This document shows positions 37,884-47,900 of a stretch of DNA of 64,000 bases, piece after piece (position 1 is the first letter of the stretch; every line of letters starts with the position of its first letter). A program made the translations under genes and the position numbers. Location of the stretch: contig CM062219.1 of assembly GCA_031216445.1 (NCBI GenBank), forward strand, positions 21,560,501-21,624,500. The letters run 5' to 3'. The stretch is from Lateolabrax maculatus. Taxonomy: Eukaryota > Chordata > Actinopteri > Acropomatiformes > Lateolabracidae. Under the pieces are notes generated by a model that saw only the letters and a program-made list of their open reading frames with translations, was not told the DNA's origin and ran no database searches.

Positions 37884-39961
37884 TATATATATACACACGC
37901 GCGCACGCACACAAACACACACAGACACATTATCCCCCCCCATTTCTAACTAGTCAATAAGTGGAGCCTTCTCTACGTCGGATGAATAACAACGATATGT
38001 GCTGTGATTTGACTTCTGTTTACAGTGCATTCACTGAGGGGCTGCTGGGAGGAGCTTTAGATAAAGCCCTGTGTTTGGAAAACAAGCCTGATATACTGAG
38101 TAAAATCCGGCTTAATGGATATTTTCGCTTTATGAAACACTTCTGAAAAGAGGAACCCCAGTTCCACATGTTGACACTGTAAATAGTGTATTAAAGAAGA
38201 AGACAAGCATGGGTCTTGCCTGGCATGGCGGTCGGACTGGAGAACGTTGGCATCAGAGGTGTCTGTGGTGTTCGACCGGCATGACCCCGCGTGATGTCAT
38301 ATCCTGCACTCATGGAGAAGCTGGATATGGGCGGGCCTACAGGAGGGGCCAACATGCCGGGAGCCGATTGGGGAGGTGGTCTGATAGGGGAGGCCAGAGG
38401 AGGCAAAGAAGGGGAGGTAGAAGGAGGGAAGGGGGAGTTGCCTGTGAAGGGGGAGGCAGAAGGAGGGAAGGGGGAGTTGCCTGTGAAGGGGGAGGCAGAA
38501 GGAGGGAAAGGGGAGCTGCCTGTGAAGGGGGAGGCAAGTGTGGAGGCAGGGGGAAACTGGGAGGAGAGAGAGGCGGTCGGGGCCAGAGGGCTGCTGAAAG
38601 CAGGGTGGGAGGGAACAGGGGGGAGAGTGGTGGAGACTGACGGGGATCCCATGGAGACAGAGCTGGTGCCTGGGAGGGACAGAGGGCTGGACAGACCTGA
38701 AACACAAAGAACACCTCAGAGATACTTCTCTCACTGTGCCTTTTGTCAAGAGCTCAATGCACAGTTCCGGCTTTTCATGTTCAAGCCCATTAACTACATA
38801 TCAAATCAAAAAGCTTCTGTAACTGGTTCTGCTGCATCCAGTAATATATGATAATAAGCTTGTAGAGACTTAAAAACCTGACCTAAGCAATTCACCAAAG
38901 TCAACATTTCCTTTTTTACTACAAACTAAAAAGCCAGATTCCAGCAGAATGAATATTACAGGGGAAGCTCACCATTATAGCTCAAATGGATATTTGAAAC
39001 ATACCAATGGTCAGTATTTAAATGTTCAATAATTGTGCGATGGAGCAGGACTTACTATGTGATGGACCTCCGACTGTACTGTACTTTTCTTGTTACTTAT
39101 TATAAACTATACACAAATACAGATACATCTGTGATGCAGGTGACCCACGTAGGTGTCTGCAAAGTGTTTGATACATACAGCTCACTACACATAGCAGCTC
39201 TGCTATACAACTGATTGACATGAGCTTGCAGGGTCTTGCTCTCATAAGGTTTTATCTTTTTAGTTTTCTCCATTCAACGTCAGAATAAAACTAATTGAGC
39301 AGCGCCGATATTGTATTAAATGTATCCCTCAGAGAAATAAAGCCTGTCTGAATGGCTATGAGCACTTGGTTTAACCAGGTGGATTTCATTTTCAACAACA
39401 TAGCTAATCAATTATGTGCTTTTTGGCAGCATATTTTAGATTCTGGGATGTCAGAATGCCTTTTAATTCATCACCAAGGACAGATTTGAAAATGTTTTCA
39501 AATGCAGTACCACTTCATAATGTAACTTTGACATGGATTACCAATGTGTGTCTCTCAAACCTGACTTTCATACTATCCTGACATGAACTTTAACAAATCA
39601 CCGCTAAAATGTGGTCTTGACTAAAGAAGACTGAGGCGACTTGGCTCAGGAGGTAGAACGGTCGTCCAGTAATCGGAAGATTCCTGGTTCGATCCTTGCA
39701 CGGCAGCCATCAGTGTGTGAATGAAGGCATGTATTGTAAAAGCGCTTTGAGTGGTCAGTAGACTAGAAAAGTGCTATAAAAATGCAGTCCATTTACCATT
39801 TACCATTTAAAAGTTCACTGCAGCAGAGGGAACCTGATCTGCACACATAGCAACACGTCATAGGTCTTACCCATGGTCATTGGCACGATACTGGCAGCCG
39901 CAGTCAGAGGAGGTGTAGGGCTGGCTGGAGGTGTAGTCTCAATCCCACTCTCTTCCATCAT
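33876..39961 (-). CDS. prrc1: PRRC1, proline-rich coiled-coil 1, 8 coding exons, 465 aa
   Basis: Cytosolic/Golgi-associated protein linked to COPII-dependent ER exit and PKA regulation. Its C-terminal fold is related to non-canonical purine NTP phosphatases. Coding exons (5' to 3'): 39961-39871, 38696-38220, 36688-36543, 36193-36091, 35977-35814, 35429-35326, 34661-34559, 34085-33876. Phases join throughout and the stop is TGA at 33876-33878. The start is MMEESGIETTPP. The Pro/Ser-rich N-terminal region contains three 13-residue repeats (about 82-120), then GYDITRGHAGRTPQTPLMP. The conserved C-terminal domain includes [55 protein letters not shown] and a KQQLPPRTV end. Human PRRC1 is 445 aa; the extra length is mostly in the Pro-rich part. 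Intron 3 (after 38220) uses a GC donor, required by frame. A non-coding first exon ends at 41257. Confidence 0.96.
35433..35498. repeat. (CA)n-(GACA)n compound microsatellite at the PRRC1 exon 7 acceptor
   Basis: A CA tract of about 20 bp is followed by about ten GACA units, ending at 35498. On the gene strand it reads (TGTC)n(TG)n then TATGCAG, directly before exon 7 (35429). Confidence 0.95.
37040..37500 (-). mobile_element. hAT transposon fragment with BED-finger start, in PRRC1 intron 3
   Basis: A minus-strand open frame (37220-37489) contains SKLWERFGQVV followed by TDQVICRG, which resembles the start of a BED zinc finger in hAT transposases (SKVWEHFG...C). Flanking text with CACCCGACCCGACCGAC suggests element ends. 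Only a short piece remains and there is no catalytic domain. Confidence 0.45.
37748..37925. repeat. TA/ATATAC-rich microsatellite block in PRRC1 intron 3
   Basis: Runs of TA and ATACAT units including a pure (TA)n core (about 37838-37879), followed by CACGCGCGCACGCACACA. Confidence 0.95.
38419..38535 (-). repeat. 39-bp coding tandem repeat, three units, in PRRC1 exon 3
   Basis: Units lie at 38419-38457, 38458-38496 and 38497-38535. Units 1 and 2 are identical and unit 3 differs at two positions. Each unit encodes 13 residues of the form ASPFTGNSPFPPS. The period is a multiple of three, so copy-number change keeps the frame. Confidence 0.95.
39633..39809 (+). mobile_element. tRNA-derived SINE with CATTTAC tail, in PRRC1 intron 2
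   Basis: It has an A box (TGGCTCAGGAGG, 39647-39658 region) and a B box (GGTTCGATCC, 39686-39695). The conserved body AAAGCGCTTTGAGTGGTC follows, then AAGTGCTATAAAAATGCAG and a tail of CATTTAC repeats (about 39789-39809). This is a very common percomorph SINE, recognised from memory. It ends about 60 bp from the PRRC1 start-codon exon. Confidence 0.88.
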
Positions 39962-41256
39962 CTTCTCTGCCTTATACCTACACTTTAGCCCAGAATATAG
40001 CTGCAATGAGATGTGATGAATTAGGATGTGTTCAACTTAGCAAATCAATACTAACGGCTGTATTAACCTGGTAAAGCAAAATTAGGTATTGACCACAGAC
40101 TTAAAATAAAGACAAATTTACGTTAAATACGATTTCTTCAATGCCAATACAAAATATGGTTAATTTATGGTTAATTTATCAGTGTCTCATCAGTTACATG
40201 ATTTCAGTCAAAACTAAGTTTTCAATGCCCCATCAATCCGTGGCTTCATGTTACCACAAATAAAATATAATTCATCTCACCCTGAGTTGAGGTATCACAA
40301 TTGGTCTGGCCGGTGCATTCGTAACAAACACCAACAGTGCTTACCCTCCTTTAGGTGCAAGAAGCTGTATAGGCTGTGGGGCTGAATGACCAACCGGGCA
40401 AATAAGATGACTGCTAGGGGGCCCAAATTCCCTATGTTTACAATCTAGTTTGTTAATTTCAATTCAATTATCCATCTATAGCCAGGCAGTTAAAAGGTGC
40501 ACACTTGTTTTAAAATATGCACCACTATTCCACAATATAAACTGAGATGATGAGATTTATGTTCCTGCATAATATTTACCTCATTTTGAGGCTCTGTCTC
40601 AAAATCTAGTTGAAAAGTTACAACTTCACTTTCGTTAGCATTGTCTTTACAGTGGGCATATTCCTGAATACATGTCCAACTTCTATCAAATGATCGCATG
40701 CTAACACACAGGTACAGATGTGGAGGAGGAACAGGGGGTCAGTGGGGGCCTCAGCAGGTTGATCAAGCCCTGAGGACATGCACTGGCACATTGCAAGGAG
40801 GAACTATTGTGCTTCCATCATACCATGACGAACAGCACATTCATTACATACGTCTCCCATGTCACTTACTGCCCTGACAGGCAGACTCACAGGCTTTAAC
40901 ACGTTCTGTTCAGTCTTGTAAAGGACAACACGTCACAGCTCTGATTTGGGTTAATAATACCGTTGTTTAAAACAATGGCAAGCTTATCTAATCAAGACAT
41001 TCTTAAAATAAGGCTTCACTGTGTATGTGGCTTTCTTTAAACATGTTGGAGTTTCAATAGAACTCACTGTTAGCTTCCTGTAACAGTTTACAGCTCAGCT
41101 GTACACGTGTACAAACACACTGAGCTCTAGCTGAGGGAAAATGGAAATGTGGAAAAAGTGACATGTACATGTTTATCTAACTCTCCGGGAACTAAGCTTC
41201 TGAGAATGAGAATGTCCCTCTTTTAAAATTACAGTACAAATAGCTCGAATACTCAC

Positions 41257-41410
41257 CTGCTACCTCGACTAGCTAAATACGGCTCAGTTCCACATGAATA
41301 AACCACCGACCCACTTTGATGACGTCATGCATTGCCACGTCTACTCGACCGTGACTCCTCCCATTACCGGGAGCACCCAGAACCAGCGTGAAACCACGTG
41401 ACCGACCGGT
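41257..41410 (-). promoter_or_regulatory. PRRC1 promoter and non-coding exon 1
   Basis: On the minus strand GTAGCAG/GTGAGT at 41257/41256 is a strong donor that can end a 5' UTR exon spliced to the acceptor at 40001 before the start-codon exon (first base 40000). Upstream lie a full palindromic CRE, TGACGTCA (41320-41327), and CACGTG (41395-41400) in the context GTCACGTGG, a USF/TFE-type E-box close to the CLEAR motif. No TATA box is evident. Promoter assignment is inferred from position and motifs. Confidence 0.6.
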
Positions 41411-41604
41411 GTTTCCATGTAGTCGTGTATTCTATATCATGGCTGGCAAAATGGATCCATTTTAATGTTTAATGTTAGCAACCTTAGACATTCTGAGGGA
41501 GCTATGACCTGTAATGATTTTAAGATACAAACAAAACATTCAGGGAATAGATATACACAGAGATATGCAGTTCTTTCTGGCAAATGTAAGGCCCAGGTTA
41601 CCTG

Positions 41605-42665
41605 AATCAAATCAAATCAAGTTTCATTGGCTTGTACACAATCATACTCAGTATAATGTATAATGAAATTATAGTTCCAGAACAAATCTAATAATTATAT
41701 AAATAAAATATAATAAAGGAGAATCTAACAATATAATCGAAAATTGATCTAGCTAATCGATAAAATAAAATAGAATAAAAAAGTAAAGGTGAAACAATGA
41801 ACAATATGATCAGTAATGATTTGAATGGTGAGCATGAGCACCCCCCAGCCTACAAGATGTTTACGCCAGGTAAACAGAGTTACTTCCCTCATGCCATCTG
41901 AATCCTGAACGAGGGCTCCTGATAGACTACACCTCTGATGTTTGTTGACAATTACCTCCACCTTTACCCTGCATCCCTTAATATTTGCACATAGTTTATA
42001 TGTTCATATAAAATGTTTGCTAACACCTCCCTGACTGCAGCAGTGAAAAGTTTGTTGGGGTGATTGAGGTCTTTTATGATTCTCTCAGCCCTCGTCCTGC
42101 ACCTCCTGGTGTAAATGTCTTGTAAGGCTGAGAGTTCACATCTGATGGTGCGTTCAGTTGACTGCATCACCCTCTGCTGGGCCAGCCTGTCCCTCTTGGT
42201 ACAGTTCCCATACCAGACTGTGATGTTGCCTGTCAGGATGCTTTCTATGGTGCAGGTGTAGTAAACTTGGTTAGCACTTGGAAGGGCAGCCTGAGGTCCC
42301 TTAGGCATCTGAGGTGGTAGATACGATGACAGGCTTTCTTCACCCTGGTGTCGACATGAGAGGACCCTGATGAGTCCTCTGTGATGCAGACATGGAGGTA
42401 TCTGAAGCCGTCCACCCTCTCCACCGGGGCCCTGTTTATCCTGAGGGTACGGTAGTTCCTCTCTAGCTTAGTCTATCAGCTCCTTAGTCCACAATGAGGC
42501 TGTTCTCCTGGCACCAGTTCTCCAGGTGAGTCACTTCAGAGTAGGCCTTCTCTTCATTATCAGAAATGACCACCATGTCTGTGTCATCAGCAAATTTGAT
42601 GATGGTGGTGGAGTCGTGTGTGTACAGGGAGTGCAGCAGGGTGTGGTGTGGCTGCACACCAGAGA
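41605..42665 (-). mobile_element. Rex1/CR1-like LINE remnant with RT and C-terminal region
   Basis: On the minus strand the RT catalytic block TIIKFADDTDMVV is visible (about 42565-42605), then HLENWCQENSLIVD followed by a stop. After more stops and shifts the C-terminal region continues (41964-42308: TCTIESILTGNITVWYGNCT and LQDIYTRRC). The 3' end near 41605-41670 has repeated ATCAA units and a GTACAC...AATGAAATT tail. It is a broken, 5'-truncated copy. Clade naming is tentative. Confidence 0.7.
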
Positions 42666-42669
42666 AGCT

Positions 42670-44270
42670 GAGTCTTCCAACCCTACTGGGTCATGTGATG
42701 TGTTGCCAAAAGTTTGGCAACATCCGTTGGAGAGTAGTACTGTTGACCAAATGACAAAAATGCAATAACAAAGAATACTTGTCTTTCAGACAGGATTTAT
42801 ATGGTGACTGTAGCTCTCTTGCTAATACTGATGCTGATCAGAGGGCTAAAACATGTTGTGTCCATTATTGCCAATGAGTACTGTATCATTTCACATCATA
42901 CTACATCTCCATAAGTGAGCATGGTAATGTCATAACAAGTGGTCTATCTGCCCAAAGGTTGCTCTGAGGCAACAAAAGGAAAACGTAGGACTCTGGTCAC
43001 TAAACCATCAATTATGCTTATTTAGAGATTCATGGACATTCTTGTATTTTTTTTTAAACAAATAATCATGATTAAATGTATCTTAACCCTCTTCTGGCAT
43101 TGTGCCACATGTGGCTCTGCTTCTTGAAAAGTACAACATAATACCTACTTCAGATCTTGCCTTAACTCATCAGAAACATGTCATGGGATATTACAATTTG
43201 TGAGGATCAAAATGACTTCCTGTTCCTGTAAGGCACCAGTGTGCAGTAGAGGATTCATATTTTATAGACAAAAGACGTGCCATGAATTAAAAGTTTATTT
43301 TTGTCCAAACCTGAATTTTATATATTGCAGCAACTCATTTTTTAAGTATGTCCATTAATAAACTGAAAGTACATAAAAAGGAAAATATAATTTTTTTATT
43401 AGGGATCATGTTTAGTCCTGCTTCAAAATTAGATTTTTAAATAATTATTTTAAAATTGTTATTCATTTTCCCTTCTTTATATCCCTCTGAGCAACAGTTA
43501 AATAAGAATTGAAGAACTCACCGGTCATTAGTAAAAGAAACTGGAAACTTAGCATCAAAAGCTGTGCAGATTTAAACAGGAACAGGTTCCTTCAGGCGTT
43601 ACTTACAAAAAAATGATCAAATATACTTTCAAAACAAGATCATTTTGAAATGAATACCTGTCTTTAATATAATCCTGTTTCTAATAAAGGCTCTGGCCAT
43701 TATTTGCAAATTCACAGTAAGTAAGAAACTTAGAGTAAGAATCTTCTTACGCACATCAGGTCAAATAGTTGAAAAGTTAAACTCTGTTTCATTATTTATA
43801 AAGCAATATACTAAGTAGCGTTTCCACCATTTTTGAATAGCTGATGGCTGATAAGGACTGGGGTGGACGGTCTGTACACCCAGCCTCAGAGCAACCTCAA
43901 TGTGTTGGTCCCCTAACATCCCATGTAACTGAAGGATTCTATGGTTTCACTGCAGCCAGCCAACAACAAAGAACCAGCTGCTGCTTAAGAAAGCAAAGCA
44001 TGAATGTTGACAATCTTTCCTTGGTTTTTGACTCTATAGCTAGCATTTATTGCTGTATCCAGGGGCAATACAAAAGTGACCTCCCCTTGCATCGCTTTTT
44101 AGTCTAGAGTTCCTTATTTTCCATTGAGTCAGTGATTGTCAGTGCTGTCACTAGTTAGCTAATGTTAACTAATGTAGGACTTCCAAGCCACCAGCCTCAT
44201 GATGTCACATGCTACGCTGGGACAAGATGGTGCTACACTTACTAATTACTAACTTAGATTACTTATTATT
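42670..44270. other. Intergenic, no gene recognised
   Basis: AT-rich DNA between the LINE relic and the MITE at 44278. The 87-codon open frame at 43844-44107 resembles nothing I know and has no exon context. Confidence 0.45.
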
Positions 44271-44277
44271 TTAACAT

Positions 44278-44701
44278 AGCCTGGGAACCAGAGCAATCTC
44301 CAAGTTCATATTTTATTTGCTCTGGCAGATATGTCTGGCCCCTCTCCCATTCAAACTGATTTCCTTGGTACTGGTATCAGATGAGCCGATCACAAGCGTT
44401 TATCTAGTATGAGGTGCGTTTAGTACGTTGACGAGAGGAGCGCTGTTGAGGCATCATTGTAAATAACCAAGATGGCTGCGGAGCATTTCCCGGCCGGCTA
44501 CAGCGGCAGTATTAAACAACAGTTCATTTTCTGCGCTTTGACTTTATGTTTATAAGACTATCACACACTTCTGACAGGACGTACCCTCTGACAGGTCAGC
44601 GTTTTGTCGCTCTGATTGGTTGTCTCTCGTCTGTTGTTAACGCCCCTTGGAAATGAGCTGAGAGGTTCGCATTTGCGAATTAGTCTGGAGATGCCAGGCT
44701 A
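44278..44701. mobile_element. MITE of about 424 bp downstream of SLC27A6
   Basis: It begins TAGCCTGGGAACCAGAG and ends CTGGAGATGCCAGGCTA, an imperfect terminal inverted repeat with TAGCCTGG/CCAGGCTA at its ends. It has no coding capacity, and the internal sequence includes CCAAGATGGCTGC. The family seems common in fish (from memory). Superfamily is undetermined because no clear target duplication was seen. Confidence 0.55.
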
Positions 44702-44952
44702 ATTGTAATCCAGTTTCACCATGTTAAACCTTTAAGGATTTTTAGAGTGGGAATCCTTGTAAATTATGCTAACTACATCTATTGCTTCATGTCCACTTTA
44801 AAGTTGTGATCTGTCTGGGCTGATAGGATGATATATACACTGAGGGTTTGTTGAATGTTTAACAGGGTTAGAAACCAGGGTTTTAAGTACGGACAAATGG
44901 AAATGTGGCCACAACATGGATTATCTTTAGCTTGTCTTTGTGTCTGAAATCT

Positions 44953-47900
44953 TTATAAACGGATCTTTCCAGACACAATTTCTTGATATAGAGGTACAGT
45001 CAGGAGAATATAGTCCTTCTCAGAGACATCTAGGAAATACAAAGGATCCTGGGTGACGTCCGGATTGAAACCCTCCTGCACCAGCTTCACCTTCTGCTGC
45101 TTGAAGGTCTCTGTCACATCCAGAGAGCTCTGAAAACACAGGCAGGGATACAAATGAACAATATAACTTAACACTTAAAAATACATACTGAAGGTAATGA
45201 ATACCTGCATGACTAACCTGTATTCTGAGAAACCACGGCCAGGCATATGCAGGAAGTGTTTTTACTAAATGGTTGTAGAGTTTGGTTCCATTTAATTTGT
45301 GATCCTGTTTTAAGACGACAGCAGCCATACCTGCTCGACCCTCATATCCTGCATACACAGATCGGAAAAAGTCACCAAGCCATAATGAATGAACAAGAGC
45401 AAACTAACCACAGTACCTCCATTGTCTTGCTTTAATTTGTCAATGCCATATACTATGGAGGCCTTGAGGTGCAACATGCAATAGAGTTGCAAAGTGGAAG
45501 GAGCTGTGGTAATAAACTTTAATTTATATTTAATTTTATATTTTTACAGCTTGTAAAAATTTTACATTGCAGAACCTTTTCCATTTGGATACAGCCATGG
45601 AAAACCGTATGAAATATGTTTTTATTAATCTGTACTATTTACGACACTGTTGGCATGTATGGTATTTCGTTTACATGCCGCACGGAGCTGTCCACTCAGG
45701 TCGGCATAAGGTGGCCTCTGCCATTTTCTGTGCTGAATTCAAATTGAGTGAAAACCACACCCAACACAACACAGTCGTGTGAGTTCCAAAATTTATCACA
45801 GGGCTGTTTTCTGTCTGAATGCCTACTTATGGAAATCCTTAAGTTTAGCTCAAGCTAATGCGAGATTTCAGCGGTAAATTAGACAAATAAAGTGGCTATC
45901 CTCCAGCGTCACGGTATTTTTAGTATAAAACTTCCTCTTTGAGTTTTGACAGTGTTTCCTTACCAAGCTGCAGGGATACATCCTGATAGTCACATGTAGA
46001 GAAAACATCAGCAATAAACCTAGAGTACAATAGACTACTAGGACAAAGATACTCACTTGTCTAATTCAGACAGCAGAAATGTATTAGCTTCATATAAGCT
46101 ATAGCTAAACTTTAGAATTAGTTTTTACTTTTACTTCCAGAACCCTGCAACACCCTAAATAACTCCCATGATGTCACAACTCTATAATAATTAAACAAGG
46201 TCAAAAACACGTTCACAAATCAGACACTGTTGTTTTGCACCACAGGTTCACTGCACTGTATGCAGTATAATAAATCAGAGCATAACACATCCAGACACAT
46301 TCCACAGACCTGGTATAGTGACTCCGTAGACGTTAGCCTCTTGGATAAAAGCAAGAAGACCTAAAACCTCTGAAACCTCTGTGGTGGAAACATTCTCTCC
46401 TTTCCACCTGCAGGACACAATGTTAGATGCAGTTCAACCAGCAATAACTGCTTCTCTGGTCCGTGGAGGCAGCAGAAAAAAAGTTGTGGCATCCAACTGA
46501 CATGTCATAATTTTTAAATTGGTTAAGTTGATAACAACAGTTGCTTATTTACACACGGACCAACATTCTTATTCATTAGGAGTGGTGTTTGTTGCCACCT
46601 GGCTAATGTAAGTCCAACATTCACTTTCTTTTAGCTCTTGACCATCAGATCCTATTACTGAGACTGGAGCATTTGATTGGCATTAAAGGACCTGCACTAA
46701 GCTGGTTTAAGTCCTATTTATTAGATCGATATCAGTTTGTACATGTAAATGATGAATCCTCCGTGCACACTGAAGTTGGTCACAGAAATTCCACAAGGTT
46801 CTGTCCTTGGACCAATTTCACTAATTCATGCTCATTTTAGGCAATATTATTAGGAAACTTATTAGTTTTCACTGCTATGCAGATGATACTCATTTATACT
46901 TATCGATAAAGCCAGATAAAACCAATAGCCAAACTTCAGGCATACATTAAGGACATAAAAAACTGGATGACCTGCAATTTTCTGCGGTTAAACTCAGACA
47001 AAACTCTTAACAAAAGTTATTGTACTTGGCCCCAAACACCTGCGAGACGCATTATTTATAGATATAGATATAGCCTTCTACTGCCCCCATGTTCCTGCTG
47101 CACACTCACTGCTGTGTTAGTGAGACATTGCAACACCTGGCTGACCAGGTAACATGGAGCACAAACACCAAGGCTCAGGACTCTTCAGATCATCTACAGA
47201 GGAATACAATACGAGGGTCATTTCTCCTTGCCATGCCATATATGTGCTATTTGATATCATGTGACACATAAATGAGACATTAGATTATAAAGACAGAATG
47301 AACATGTAGACGAAATTTCTGTGCAATTTTAGCCAAAGCTTACTATTCAATTTGGTGTTTTCAAAAGTTACAGTCTTTTTAATACACAAATTCCCTCTTT
47401 TTGTTACTATTCTTCCTACCAAAAAGACTGTAACTTTGGAAGTTATTAGTCTAACTCAGAATGCTGTAGCAGAATGCTTGCTTTTGTCCTCCATCACTGA
47501 AATAACTTTAGAAAGGGATCTCTTCCTGGCCAGAATAGGCAGGATGAATGAATACAATGACCAATAACCCTTTTAATGTACATATGGGCATGTCAGTATA
47601 ATTTTAAGTCAAAGGGAAGTGAAGAACCCTTGACTGACTGATCTGTGCAGTTTAAATACAGGTTTGTTGTGCACATGTGAATGTTTGTCAAAGAGATACT
47701 TATAAGAAAAAACATGATGTTCTGTTGATGTTCTGTTTTGTTATGATCCAGAATGCTGCTGCACGTGTAATGACAGGAACGAGCAAACATATTTTTCCGA
47801 TATTAGCTTATCAGCACTGGTTCTTAATGGTCAGGCACCATATCTTAAAGAGGCACCATATCTCAAAGAGCTCATAGTACCGTATTACCCCACTAGAGCA

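Noticed and set aside
38291..38851. 186-codon Gly/Glu-rich plus-strand open frame
   Set aside because: It lies opposite PRRC1 exon 3. The Pro-rich coding repeats read backwards give a Gly/Glu-rich frame.
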